In this document: one piece after another, positions 11,510 to 22,389 of the stretch | Position numbering within the stretch: the first letter of the stretch is position 1 | How the letters are laid out: each line of letters starts with the position of its first letter | Assembly (NCBI RefSeq): GCF_008831285.2 | Contig: NC_045146.1 | Coordinates: 9,374,972-9,438,971 of the forward strand | Direction: 5' to 3' | DNA length: 64,000 nt | Source: Nymphaea colorata | Taxonomy: Eukaryota; Streptophyta; Magnoliopsida; Nymphaeales; Nymphaeaceae | Made by a program: the position numbers and the translations under genes | The notes under the pieces: model-generated | Told to the model about the DNA's origin: nothing | What the model saw: the letters and a program-made list of their open reading frames with translations, nothing else | The model's database searches: none

Positions 11510-11960
11510 TTATATGATACATCTGAAATGAAGATTTATCTATGAACCTTTGTCTAAGTTATGCCTCCTAAAGCCTTTTAAAATTGATCAAGTAAATCCA
11601 TGGGATGTTTGCACCTGGTATCTTAAGGTCAATTAATTTGAGAGCTACCGGCCCAAAGTTTGCTATATAGGTTACATTAAGAAGCCCAATAGATATGACC
11701 TTGTATATGACAAAACTATACACATTCTCCAAAGTGGTGACAACAGCCTTTAGGGTGGAAGGTACTTCACTTAAAGGTCAAGGGAAGCTCAAATGGAACA
11801 ATTACAAAGGATTCCAAATAAAAAAGAAGAAAATAAGATTATAAGAAGAAGAAAAGATAAAAGGAAAGAATACATGCCAAGAAGTTATGAATCTTGAGAA
11901 CCCATTCTTCGATCACCACATGTAAGAATTCCTACACATATGTCCTCTTGTGTTGAAATC
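11510..11960 (+). repeat. Old dispersed repeat, copy 2 (partner near 5.3 kb)
   Basis: Direct-orientation partner of 5340-5900 with the same order of conserved blocks and the same A/G-rich tail. It is strongly diverged and shows no coding content. Confidence 0.5.
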
Positions 11961-12261
11961 TAGTCATACTCTTTGTACTTTTAGAAAACAAAGGGAGTAG
12001 AATTGTTATTCTAAAAAAAGAAGGAAATGTTCCCTTGGCAATAAGATGATGTCAAACTTTAATCGACCCCTTCATTTATGGAATCTGGAAAGGAGAAAGA
12101 GACATATCACAAACATACTACATATGCAAACATTTTGAGAAAAAGGTGCACAAATTGAATTCTTAAATTCCATGTTTGTAGTCACTCATTTAACTCCACA
12201 TGTAATGTTTTATACTCTTGATCTCATTTAAAACTCTGAACGACTGAATAGAGGTCATTTT

Positions 12262-12975
12262 TTTACTATAAGTCTATTTCTATCATCTTTATGGTTGGTT
12301 TGTGGAACCTAAAGACATCTGGTTGCTCTTCATGTTTCGTGGGTGGAACCTAGAGAGTGGAACCTGGAGAGTTTTTTTCTCTTCTTTTAACTCGGTATAT
12401 AGAACATGAAAAGCTATTTCTACTATCTCTATGATTGGTGTGTGTAACCTAGAGACATTACGCTGAGTTTCATGTTGGTACGTGGAACTATAAAATCTAT
12501 TTCTACCATCTCTAAGGTTGGTATATGGAACCTAGAGACATCTAGCTGCTCTTTAGGTTGGTATGTGAAACCTAGAGTCTTTTTCTTTGCTTTTAGGTTG
12601 GTGTGTAAAATATGGAGAGTCTTTATCTTTGCCTTCAAGTTGGTGTGCAGAACCTAAAAGTATATTTTTATCATCTCTATGGTTGGTGATCTAGAGACAT
12701 CTAGTGTTCTTCAAGTTGGTGTGTAACCTAGAAAGTTTTTTTCTTTACTTTTAGGTTTGTGTGTGGAACCTAAAAATTTATTTCTACCAATTATGTGGTT
12801 GGTGTGTGGAACCTGGAGAGTCTTTGTCATTGTTTTTAGGTTGGTGTGTGGAACCTGAAAGTCTATTTCTATCGTCTCTATAGTAGGCATGTGAAACCTA
12901 AAGCCAGCTGGTTTATCTCTTTCGTATTTATGGTTGGTGTGTGGAACCTAGAGACACTATTTCTCTCACTGCGTG
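12262..12975 (+). repeat. Degenerate minisatellite around GGTTGGTGTGTGGAACCTAGAG
   Basis: About seventeen variants of a 40-48 bp unit follow each other. Each contains GTTGGTGTGTGGAACCT or a variant, followed alternately by AGAGACATCT-type and AAAGTCTATTTCTATCATCTC-type spacers, so a higher-order alternation is visible. It is non-coding on both strands. Confidence 0.8.
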
Positions 12976-13195
12976 AGTAGACCAAAGTCATGATCCAACT
13001 GTCCAAGATTAGAAGTGCCCTTTAGCTTTTTGAATGGAACATTCGACATAATTTCAGTTGAATCTCTTCAGTTGGTGTGTGGATTCTCTTTGGCAAATGT
13101 CGATGATCATCTCTCCACTTGGTGATTTCTTAAGCAAGTCCCACTTGAATCACACTAATCCTCCTCCTAGCAGCCCTCCTTAGTCCAGCTCCTGC

Positions 13196-13206
13196 CTATA
13201 TATAGG
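13196..13206 (+). promoter_or_regulatory. TATA-like box
   Basis: CTATATATAGG is a strong plant-type TATA sequence and is followed by pyrimidine-rich sequence. No gene follows, so it is probably the promoter of an old LTR. Confidence 0.35.
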
Positions 13207-13334
13207 TCCCGTTCTAGTGACTTTGTAGGAAAAAAACTTCTTCCTTGGCTCCATCGTTTTTTCCATTCTTATTTCATATCCTCCTTCATCTTTGGTGTAC
13301 AATGGAATCTGAATCTAATGACTTCTGCATTTTA

Positions 13335-13840
13335 TGGCACCACTGCTCTTTTTCTGCTCATTATATCTGATCCACGATGCACAAGTGAGTCCTTCACCCC
13401 TTTTAAATTGGTTGATTTCTATTTGTTTTGTGCTTTAAACTTTTTGTCTTTTCTTTTCTATTGTGTCTGTGTGCTGGCTGGAATCCGAATACAGATCATT
13501 TTCCAGTCTCTGTCTCTGGTCTTAGTCACACTAGTGAGTCCTTCACCCATTTTGATATTGTCAACTTTTATCTACTTTGTGTTTTCCCCTTTGACTTTTC
13601 CCCTTTTCATTTACTTGTGTCAGCCAGAATCCAGCGTTGCTGCTTCTTTTTTAGTCTTTGACTATAGCTCTAGCACATAGGTGAGTCATTCAGCCCTTTT
13701 GATTTGGTTGAGTTCTATTGACTTAGTGCCCCCTCCCCCCCCCCCCCTTTTATTTTGTTCCTCTTTAGTTTTTGTGGGTTGACTGAAATCTGGCACGACT
13801 GCTATTTTTCTAATCTTTGTCTCTGCCCCCAGTGCATAGT
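13335..13840 (+). repeat. Three copies of a ~148-bp tandem repeat
   Basis: GTGAGTCCTTCACCC-type starts lie at 13385, 13534 and 13681, giving periods of 149 and 147 bp. Each copy continues with a TTTTGATTTGGTTGA-type block, a TGGCTGGAATC or TGACTGAAATC block and a CTGCTTTTTT...GCACA block. The third copy contains a run of C at about 13733-13748. The two open frames here follow the repeat and are not genes. Confidence 0.8.
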
Positions 13841-14658
13841 TTTGCTCTCATTATTGTAGTCCATGATTGTGATTTGCTTCCAGTCCTCATACATAGCTAG
13901 ATTCGGTAGTCGTTGTTTTCTTTTTAAAGACCCTTGCTAGAACCCATGTGCAAGCCTCTTGAGCTTCTCTCTTTGTTTGTGATTTGGATTTTAATGTTGG
14001 TCTTCCCTATTATTTCCTTATTAGTTAACTCTATTTTGGTCAAAGGCTGCTGACATTTTTCTAGTGCTTTCTTACCATTTAAGTTTTTCATGTCAGTTTT
14101 CCCATGTGTTGTCATTTATATTTCTTTCTTTATGAATTCCTGGTTGTCATTTGATGCATGTTTTGTCTTCAGTTTTAGGATAGTTGATTTCTTTTCCAAG
14201 ATATTTTGTAGCTCATTGGTATCCTATAGACCTCACTTTCTTTCTCGTTTGCTTTCTTGCCTATAATTCCCTGAACAGAATAGTGTTTTATTCATCTTCC
14301 TTATTGTGTTCTCTTTTAAGATTTGCTAAATTTAAGTCTCATCATACTTTACTTTTTTATTATATGTATTTTGTGAAGCTTTTCAGTTTTGAATTAAGGT
14401 TGCCTTAAGTCATATGTATACATATGTACCTATTTGGGGTGTTTCCCTTTCGGTTTTATTTGCATTGACCCTTAATCTCATTACCTAGGATCTATAGTAG
14501 GAAGTCTCACTTCTTCTATCGTCCTTTGTCATATAGTTGTCATGGTTTCAAAAACCCCTCCCCTTATTCTAGTGTAATCACCCCAAATTTTTTCAAGCAC
14601 AAAATGTAATTCGTAGATCCAAAACCCAAGTTCAAATCCAGATCAAGAATTTCAGACC
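13841..14658. other. AT-rich sequence, no gene seen
   Basis: T-rich on the plus strand with only short frames of low-complexity hydrophobic composition. No motif is recognised. Confidence 0.5.
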
Positions 14659-14950
14659 CATTTGGCCCTCCTTTTGACAAAGAACCTCATTTTAGAGAGC
14701 GATTTTAGTCTTTTTTGTGAACATGATTCATTTGCTCCTCCTTTTGACAAAAAAACCTCCTTTTAGAGGGTGATTTTAGTCTTCCTGGTGGGCAAGACTC
14801 ATTTGCCCATCTTTTTGACAAAAAACCTCATTTTAGAGAGCGATTTTGATCTTTTTGGTGGACAAGACTCATTTGTCTCTCTTTTTGACAAAAAACATCC
14901 TTTTAGAGGGCGATTTTAGTCTTTTTGGGTGGACAAAGACCCAACTCATT
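14659..14950 (+). repeat. Four copies of a ~70-bp tandem repeat
   Basis: CATTTG(G/C)CC-type unit starts lie at 14659, 14729, 14800 and 14870. Each unit contains CTTTTTGACAAAAAACCTC, TTTTAGAGAGCGATTTTAGTC and a GGTGGACAAGACT-like end. The repeat ends just before a TATA-like promoter, a place where LTR U3 repeats often lie. Confidence 0.85.
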
Positions 14951-15104
14951 TTTTTTTAAAAAATATTTTTATAAGCCTAATGGCCAATCATACCCATTTT
15001 CAAACCATTTCTTTTTCAAAATAATTCAAAATTATGTGAAATTCGGATAAAAATAGGGTGAAATTCAAAAAAATTCAAATTTTGGGTTTTTGGCTCCAAA
15101 ATTA

Positions 15105-15113
15105 CTATAAATA
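15105..15113 (+). promoter_or_regulatory. TATA box of a probable old LTR promoter
   Basis: CTATAAATA followed by a cytosine-rich stretch is a good plant TATA box. About 220 bp downstream CAAGGTGAGTTC (near 15319-15330) is a plausible 5' splice site. The same layout, TATA box then leader then AAGGT(A/G)(G/A)GT, is seen in the young Gypsy LTR on the minus strand, so this is probably an ancient LTR of the same group on the plus strand. Confidence 0.5.
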
Positions 15114-15445
15114 CCCCTACTTCCACCTCTCTTGGGTAAAAGTGGCCTTTGGGAGAAATCCTAGAGTATTCTCACTTGAAGACTTAGGGTTTCTCTTGAG
15201 CTCACTCTCTCTCTCCCTCCCTCTTTCCATTTCTCTCCAACTTGGAGCTAGCTACAACTCCTCAAGGGAGCACCAAAGATCCCTTGGAGGACTCATCTTC
15301 ATCATCTTGGAGCTTCATTCAAGGTGAGTTCAAGTTTATTTCATTCATGATTGTTCATTTTCCCTAATTCATTTTCTCATGTAGAGGTATGTAATCATCA
15401 TCCCTCTCACTTCTCTCCTATTTTCTTTCCTCTCTTCTTCCTCTC

Positions 15446-16010
15446 CCCATGGCCAAAAGAGACAGCTCTCAACTCTATTTTAGAGCAAAGAGTTTACGCA
15501 CAAGTGCGCCTTGAGCATGAGAAGATGAGATATCTTTAATTTTCATGCGTGAGTCATGTTATCTCATTTCTTAAATACATTCATTTGCTTCTTTCTATTT
15601 TCCTCTTTTTTCATTTTCCCATTCCCATGACCATAAGAGATAACTCTCAACTCTATTTTAGAGCCAAGAGGCTATAGTCAAGTGTATTGGGAACATGAGA
15701 AAATGAGATAATATTTAAATTCATTATTAAATCATGTTCTATTTCTTTCCTTGAATATTGTTTATATATTATCCATGCGCAGTTGCTTGATTTTCCATTT
15801 ATATTTTGCTTCGCTCGTTTTCTCTCTTCCTCACTTTCCCATGGCCATAGGAGATAGCTCTCGCTCTTTAAAGTCAAGAGACTATGCTCGAGTGCACTGA
15901 GAACATGAGAAGATGAGATTTCATTCCATAGTTGAATCATGCTTTCTTTCTTTTCTTAAATATTGTTTTTGATATTATCAATGCATAGTTATTTAATTTT
16001 CTATTTATAT
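15446..16010 (+). repeat. Three diverged ~178-214 bp tandem repeats
   Basis: Units begin CCCATGGCCAAAAGAGACAG (15446), CCCATGACCATAAGAGATAA (15624) and CCCATGGCCATAGGAGATAG (15838). Each carries CTCTCAACTCTATTTTAGAG-type, GAACATGAGAAGATGAGAT-type and TCTTAAATATTG-type blocks. The units are non-coding and lie downstream of the TATA box at 15105. Confidence 0.8.
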
Positions 16011-16459
16011 GTGAATGCATGGTGAGAATGTGAGTATGGTTTGGGATTCTTTTGTTTTATTCATATAATTTTGAGGTTGGGGCTTGTCCAACCCGAAAAG
16101 AACCTTCACGAATTTGTACATGTTAAAGTGCATTTTCATATCATTTCACGTTAGTTTCTTTTTAATTATCCGATTAGGAACCCTAATGAGCACCTTATCG
16201 TGTGGTTTGAGTTTTTTCCATACCCAATGGTGGAAAAAACATATTCTCTTGCAATCAATGGAATAACAATATTCTATGTTTATATAAATCATATTTTTCA
16301 AAACATTTTCGAAATAAACCTTCTAATGCTGCCTTGGAAACTTAGCTTAGGCCCTTGCATGAGTTCAAGCTCCCTTCCGGCCTATATCAAAATTTGAAGT
16401 CGGCTATTTTTAAATCATTCTTTGATTTTCATATTCATGAAAATGTATGTGTATATACA

Positions 16460-16731
16460 TGGTAGAATATTGTACACTGGGAACCGGGTCTGGATATGGA
16501 CCCGGTCCCATGGGTGCGGGGACCGAGAGTGGCTCGGTACCCTAGGCGGGTCTCCCTCTTATATTCCCACTTATTGTTGTTTTTGTTGATTAAGTGAAAA
16601 TAATCTTCTCTCCTAGGGTTGCGGTTTTGCCCCTAGGTTAGAGCTTCTCCATGGTTTTTCACCTCCCTGAGGTTTTCCACGTATATCTTGTGTTTTGTCT
16701 TCGTTTTCCTCTTCAATTGCGTGTTTCTACA
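16460..16731 (+). repeat. Left LTR of the TRIM element
   Basis: Direct repeat of 17190-17465. It carries a GGGAACCGGGTCTGG block with the inverted partner GGACCCGGTCCC, forming a hairpin, and ends in TTTCTACA before the primer site. Confidence 0.88.
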
Positions 16732-17189
16732 TGGTATCAGAGCCGTGAAGTTTTGGCGTTATTGGTTGGCCGTTTGCTTGTGTTCGTGTTGGAGGGGACT
16801 CGTTCCAGTCACTGTTCATTGTCTGTCACTGTTCATCAGTTTTTTTTGTCATTGTTCACAGCCCGACGACCACCACCTGACGCCCATCGCTCGTTGCCCG
16901 ACGCCACCCGACGGTCGTCGCCCGTCGCCCGACGCCGCCCGACTGACGCCCGACACACCTTGCTTCTGCCACCGTGTCTCTGTTGCCGTGGGGTTCCGCC
17001 GTGGGTTTTTGCACCGTCCGGCGACCTGGCCCTGCGCTCTTGGCATCGTTTGCTGCTTCCATCGTCTGCTTCCGTCGATCTGTTTTCGCCTTCCGCCGGT
17101 CGTTAACTAAAACCTTATGTACATCCCAATTTGAAAAGAATGTGAGCAAGCTTGGCATGTTTGACATGTATGCCAAGCTTGAGGGGGAG

Positions 17190-17465
17190 TGTTAGAATAT
17201 TGTACACTGGGAACCGGGTCTGGATATGGACCCGGTCCCATGGGCGCGGGAACCGAGAGTGGCTTGGTACCCTAGGCGGGTCTCCCTCTTATATTCCCAC
17301 TTATTGTTGTTTTTGTTGATTAAGTGAAAATAATCTTCTCTCTCTTAGCGTTGCGGTTTTGCCCATAGGTTAGAGCTTTTCCGTGGTTTTTCATCTCTCC
17401 TTGAGGTTTTTCACGTATATCTTGTGTTTTGTCTTTGTTTTCCTCTTCCATTGCGTGTTTCTACA
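17190..17465 (+). repeat. Right LTR of the TRIM element
   Basis: Starts TGTTAGAATATTG and ends TTTCTACA. It has small insertions and substitutions relative to the left LTR. Confidence 0.88.
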
Positions 17466-18365
17466 CACATGAATACCTTTCTTTGTTGTTTCTCTTTCTA
17501 TGATTTAACGTACTTTTATAAACTCTCGTATACGTATATATATATAAATATATATATGGACATGTATTCCATTTTAAAATTTCTTTTTTTCTTTCTAAAA
17601 TGATTTTTCTTCTACTTGATATAAATATCATTTTCATAAGCTTTCATATATGTATATAAATACATATCTTTCTTTTTCAAAACATGTGATTTTATGATTT
17701 TCAAGATCTTTTTTTTTCTATATTTCTCTCGGGATGTAATCCTTTATCTTTTTCATTCTTTCAATATCTTACCATTTAAGATTTTAATTTTTCATTTGCC
17801 CACTTCATCAAGACCACAAACCAAGTAATAACCCAATATTGGATTCATGCTTGATAGTTTACAACCCTAGTCCATTTTCAAAAACTTTTCCTTCATATAT
17901 ATTATATTTATAAAAACAAAAATCTTAGATGTATGTTATGGTATGAAAGAATTTAAATGAATGTTATGGTATGAATGAATGATTTTCCTTTTCAATTATA
18001 TATGATCAATACATCCATTCATTTTCATTCACTTAATATCACGTATGATCACAAACACCTCTCATAAAGAACTTAAGCAAGATGAGATGAAGTTTTATCT
18101 AGGTGGTAACTGAATTAGAGCAAAATCTCAAATCTACTTAATGTCTTAAGAGAACACTAAAATGATTTCAAAATGACTTTTCATGCTTTCCAATGATATT
18201 CACAAGGATTTCCTTCTAATTTTCTCAAAACATTTCACATTCTCAAGCAACTCTTCAAGAACCTTTTCAAAAGTTTGAAACATCAAACTTTCAATATTTT
18301 TCTACACCGCATTTAGAATCAAAGAGATGTTCAAGTTAAAACGAAATGCATCAATAATAAACATA
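17466..18365. other. AT-rich sequence, probably the rest of an old LTR
   Basis: TATATA-rich stretch at about 17530-17560, then AT-rich sequence with a short duplicated phrase around TGTTATGGTATGAA (17935-17975). No gene is seen. Confidence 0.45.
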
Positions 18366-18440
18366 GCCCTTGGGTTGATTGCCCCGGTAAAGGCACCGGG
18401 AACGGTCGACCCTCGTACCGATGGACGAGTCCCTTTCTTT
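18366..18440 (+). repeat. Conserved LTR-type block, copy 2 (GC-rich)
   Basis: TTGATTGCCCCGGTAAAGG, then a GGGAACGGTCGACCCTCGTACC block and GACGAGTCCCTTTC. It matches the reverse complement of about 50085-50150 inside the young Gypsy 3' LTR, including the TACCGA(C/T)G(G/A)... and CCCTTTCT parts. This identifies 15-18.5 kb as an old plus-strand LTR of the same group, into which the TRIM inserted. Confidence 0.65.
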
Positions 18441-19535
18441 CCTATTTCAAAACAAAAACTCATTTTTTTAGAGCACTCCAAAACCAACCAAAAATTTTGA
18501 GATGCAAACATCTAGCTTTCTATAATTATTCCTCCAACTTTCTTCTATTGTACCACATACTTCACCCTTGTCGTTTGTGCCTTCATTCCATGTTGTTTTT
18601 ACTTTTTTCATTTTTTTTTATTAGGTCATTTTTTTGTTTGTTATATTTGTGCATCATCTTCATATGATTGTATTTATCTTTTTTAATACATGTGATGTCA
18701 TGCTCTCTGCATATTCTTGTGGAGCCCATGTTCATTGATGATGTTTGTATACTCATGTGATTGTGCTTCATGTACTCCCTGTATTGTGTAATGTGTATGA
18801 ATTCAATGGCAGTAGGTCTAAGTTGGAACATTTAAGTCAGGGTCCTATCTAATGGGTTTTTGTTTTTTTTACTTATTAAGCTTGAAGGGGCACGTGTCTA
18901 ACTTCTTGTGTTTGGGTCTCATATAAGATATTTAAAACAAATAAATATCTGATATGCAGACTATGTGGTTTACATATATATGTTCATGCAAGAGAGTGAA
19001 TACATTCATAAACTTAGTTTAGAAGCCAACCTACTAGGAAAAGGGGTGTGCAAGGGGCTAACTTCAAAGCCCTACACATGGCCACCTCCCAAGCTGCATT
19101 TTTTAGCACATCATTTGCTCACCTGCACTCCCTTCCCATTAACTAGGACATCAAACTTTGAAATTCGATCTTTGAGACGCGGCCAACATGCTTTTTAATT
19201 TTCATCTATCTTGATAATTAGTAACTTGTGACTATTTCTAAATGAATCCCCTCACGCTTTCAAAAAGAACCCCATGGCCTAGAGAACGGAGTTAACATTG
19301 TCATTTAGGTTAATTTCCCTCTTGTCAAGGCAATCTCGATCAGCTCATTAAGACTTTAAATAATTGAAAACCGCTCAGTATTCACTTTCTTAAGTCTGAA
19401 CCCAAATTCAAATTTAAATAAAATTTTAGTCTTTAAAATCTTTCCTCTTTTTCATTCTAGGTCTTTTGATAAAAACCCGCATCGGTAGACCTGCAATTGC
19501 CTGATGCTTCCTCTAGGACTTCGAAGGAGTTCTTT
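18441..19535. other. AT-rich sequence, no gene seen
   Basis: Short frames without recognisable products. Nothing supports a gene or RNA. Confidence 0.5.
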
Positions 19536-20419
19536 AAGAGGCCGTTTGATTGTTGTCTTGCAAGACAAAATGGATAAGGCATCCTATCCGCAATTGTACT
19601 GTCCTCATGGACAATGATGCTTCTTGTCTACTGTTTGGTGGTTTTAGGAATGGAGCATCACGTCCCTTTTGTCCAATGTTTGTTTCTCCTTTGTCTATTC
19701 TATTCGTTATGTTCATTCTACCTGGTGTTTATTTTCTATTGTGTGCATTTTGTCTGTTCTATCAAATATTTGTGTCTTTCATGGTCAGTTTTGTCTATTC
19801 TATCCACTCTATCCGTTGTTTGATAATAGAACATTTTGTTTTTAGAAATTTGCTTGTTTTATCCATTTCTTATAGAAACATCATACAAATTTTGTCGACA
19901 TACAAAACTTATTTTCATATATACCATACAAAAAATCATGTGAAGAAGTTATACTCTATCATGAGCATGTTATATTGACGCCATTATAAAATTCATTACA
20001 AGAACTGGTTGGTATCCAAATCAATACATTTGATAACAAGGTCATGTTAAAGCAAGACAATATATGAAACACCCATATAGCAAAATCAACTCTTTTGAAT
20101 AGATTCATATAACAGAAACATCAATAGTACTACTGCAGGAGGCCATATGTTGGAGTATATTGACACAAAAATGGTTTCAAAAGTTTAACAAGGCTTGACC
20201 TACTATAAACACACAAATAAATATGACAACCAGTAATTCCACATTCTATATGTGTCTCTAGCCTTCTCCTTTAAATCAATGCAATGCTTGGGATGAGGCA
20301 TCATCATTTTGTTCTTGTATTTTAGAAATTAAAAGGACCAACAAAAAATTATATTACCAACAATATGTATTAAAATAGCCAAATATAATTAAGGTGAACA
20401 AGTTGGGTTTTGCTTTTCT
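19536..20419. other. Possible DNA-transposon end and flank
   Basis: GAGGCCGTTTGATTG (about 19539-19553) after TTTAA resembles terminal inverted repeats of Harbinger- or hAT-type elements, and TCTATCC-type words recur downstream. A matching inverted end was not found. The open frames at 19550-19978 are low-complexity. Confidence 0.3.
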
Positions 20420-20625
20420 AAGCTTGTTTCAGATTTTCTCTAATGTGCATGGTGGGACATATGGACATATGCTTCAATCAATTTTTGCTCAACCTACTTC
20501 ATGGATCTTTCTTTTAACCCACCTGATGTCCTCATTCTAGGAATTCTAGTTTGCCTTAACATCATGTCAAATAGAAGTTACACTTGTTCTTCATGCCACT
20601 GCAATTTGTCGCGTTGGTTACTCAT
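20420..20625 (-). pseudogene. Myb/SANT-like protein fragment (Harbinger ORF1-type), decayed
   Basis: Reading the minus strand from the ATG at 20625 gives MSNQRDKLQWHEEQV, a stop, LLFDMMLRQTRIPRMRTSGG, LKERSMK, a stop, then VEQKLIEAYVHMSHHAH. The spacing of W, the LL-F-M helix, the G-G turn before a missing aromatic position and V-x3-L matches Myb/SANT-like DNA-binding domains. Harbinger transposons encode such a protein as the transposase partner, and plants have many domesticated relatives. TAG stops replace residues at two or three places, so it is not functional. The assignment is by eye and it could also derive from a host gene of the same family. Confidence 0.5.
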
Positions 20626-20813
20626 CTAATTTTAACAAAAAGGAGTACAAAAAGGTCAAGCAATTTAGTTACATGATACATGATTATTAGGCTTGAAAAG
20701 AAAATCACAATGGCCTAGTTTCTACTATTACAAGTAAGAAAAGAGGTTCAAAAGCTAGTAATTTTGAGATCTTTCAGCTGCTAATCTTGGATTTTACATT
20801 GCTTCAGTCTCCA

Positions 20814-21120
20814 TGTATTGTCACCGCTGGAGAAGCAAAATCATTTCTCCTTTCAGACATGATTGCTCGAACAATAGTCTTCTTTTTTAGTTTTGCTGTG
20901 GTGAAGACAGTTGGCAATCACTATGGAGTTTGGTTACCAGACAATCTGTTTCATATATTTTTCCAGAACAACACTGTTTATCATGGCATCCACCATCAGC
21001 TTAAAGGTTTAAAATTCACTATTCACAGCAATTTTTCCCCATTTAGGACAGGCTATTGGTGACCTACATGCCATACACACTTGTGAGGGCAGGTTTGAAG
21101 CAAGACCTTTGAAAGAGTAG
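20814..21120 (+). pseudogene. Sphingoid-base C4-hydroxylase (fatty acid hydroxylase family), 3' fragment
   Basis: The intact enzyme is an endoplasmic-reticulum di-iron membrane protein that hydroxylates C4 of the long-chain base to make phytosphingosine. Translation from about 20814 gives a SFLLSDM...RTIVFFFSFAVVKTV stretch, GVWLPDNLFHIFF, then NNTVYHGIHHQLKG. This contains the last histidine box, with glycine where the family usually has aspartate (HDIHH). After about 21045 the match moves to another frame (DRLL, TYMPYTL), where a conserved tryptophan position reads TAG, and then to a third frame (FEARPLKE, stop TAG at 21118-21120). At least two frameshifts and a nonsense change make this a dead copy. 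Only the C-terminal third is present; nothing convincing is seen upstream. Confidence 0.82.
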
Positions 21121-21376
21121 CTTTTCCTTGATCTGTAGAGGTTTTGAAGCTCGTATACTCTTTTGCAGCATCAAACTTCAGATTTGTGAAGCAAAACATG
21201 AGACACAGATAGAGCTTGGGATAGAAAGGCTATACATAGAGCTTTTAGCTGAATCTGCATTTGTTTCACTATCCATTACTATGTGAATTTGTGATGGACT
21301 GACTGGCTTCTTTCATTTGAAGTTGCATACTTTTATATGTTCTAATTGTATTTTGACATTTGTGTGTTCCCCTACT
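21121..21376 (+). other. Probable 3'-UTR remnant of the hydroxylase pseudogene
   Basis: The sequence downstream of the ancestral stop is less repeat-like and has no open frame. It may be 3'-UTR carried with the gene fragment; this is inference from position only. Confidence 0.3.
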
Positions 21377-21612
21377 GAGTTTTTACCTTGTGGCAGCACT
21401 TGCCTCTGCGAGTTTTAACCTTGTGGCAGCACTTGCCTCTGCGAGTTTTAACCTTGTGGCAGAACTTGCCTCTATGCTATTCCAGTGTGAGCAAACTTGT
21501 AAGCGCATGTTTCATATTCATCATAGCATCTTGACCTTTTGTCTCTATGCTTTCCCACTATGAGCAAACTTGTAAGCGCATCTTTCATATTCATCATAGC
21601 ATCTTGATCTTG
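21377..21612 (+). repeat. Two adjacent tandem repeats (3 x 33 bp and 2 x 73 bp)
   Basis: A 33-bp unit with TTGTGGCAGCACTTGCCTC occurs three times at 21377-21475. It is followed by two copies, 73 bp apart, of a unit with GAGCAAACTTGTAAGCGCAT (starts near 21489 and 21562). The first repeat keeps an open frame of 11-residue units, but this follows from its period being divisible by three. Confidence 0.85.
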
Positions 21613-22389
21613 TCTTACTTGGCACATTTGGTGAAAATAAAGCAAGATGTTTTGATGCCCAACTACAAAAAAAGGTTTTTGCAGTTGTAGTGCCAGCATG
21701 GTCATAGTCTAGCCTCTCACACCCTTGTTATGATAACAGTCACAAAGTGTTGATTGGGGTTTAGCATAATTGGTCAGACCAGAACTGGTAATTGTTTGTC
21801 CAATGTTGCTTAATAAAATCATATAGGACCTAGTCTAATACTTTAACATGTGCACTAAGTGAAATGTTGTTAAAGGTGCACTTTGGCATGCTAGGCACTA
21901 TTCATTACCTAGGCTCAAGGGGTTTATGCCATGAATCTATTAACAAAGCCTAAACTGTCGCCTACGTGTGTCGAGGTGATTTTTGGGTGCCTTCATAGGT
22001 TTTGATAATTTTGTTTAAATGCTACTGTTTTTTGTTTTTAACCCAAAAAAAGGAAAACAATGATAACATCATTCACCTAAGTGGAACCCACTGCAAAGCA
22101 CAAAAGCTCCAAGTATCCACTGAATGATGACCAACATACAGATTTTTGACAAAAAATGCACATTTGAGCTTCGGAAGAGGTACATTAATTTCTCTTCTTC
22201 TAAATTATGCCTGAACTACTTTTGCTTTACATATGTGAAGCTCTTTCTCTATGGTCACTTTAAGTCAAAAAAGATATTATTCTTGTTATTCAAGATTAGC
22301 TTTATTTGCTTCCATAACATGGTAAGAAAGAAAAAAGGTCATAACTTTGTTGAGTGGAAACCCCCAAAATAACTTATATATACATATAT
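21613..22389. other. No gene seen
   Basis: AT-rich, interrupted in all frames. No motif is recognised. Confidence 0.5.

Larger units (their letters stand above)
16460..17465 (+). mobile_element. TRIM-like miniature LTR retrotransposon
   Basis: Two direct repeats, 16460-16731 (272 bp) and 17190-17465 (276 bp), flank only 458 bp. The left one is followed at once by the primer site TGGTATCAGAG (16732) and the right one is preceded by GAGGGGGAG (17181-17189), a polypurine tract. The LTRs differ at roughly 15 positions (about 95% identical), so this is older than the Copia element at 1-4922. The left LTR starts TGG where the right one starts TGT. Flanking ACAT on both sides may be the remains of a target duplication. 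The internal part encodes no retroviral-type protein, so movement would need enzymes from a related Copia element. Its middle (16861-16955) is unusually GC-rich with CCCGACGCC-type repeats. Confidence 0.85.

Noticed and set aside
13318-13680. Hydrophobic 120-residue frame resembling a membrane protein
   Set aside because: It lies in a T-rich 148-bp tandem repeat whose translation is automatically rich in Phe, Leu and Ser.
16651-17110. Overlapping frames of 140-151 residues on both strands, arginine- and proline-rich
   Set aside because: They run through the GC-rich CCCGACG core of the TRIM and exist in four frames at once, which is expected from low stop frequency in GC-rich repeats.
19550-19978. 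142-residue hydrophobic frame
   Set aside because: It is T-rich with no domain, lies next to a transposon-like end, and overlaps another open frame of similar composition.
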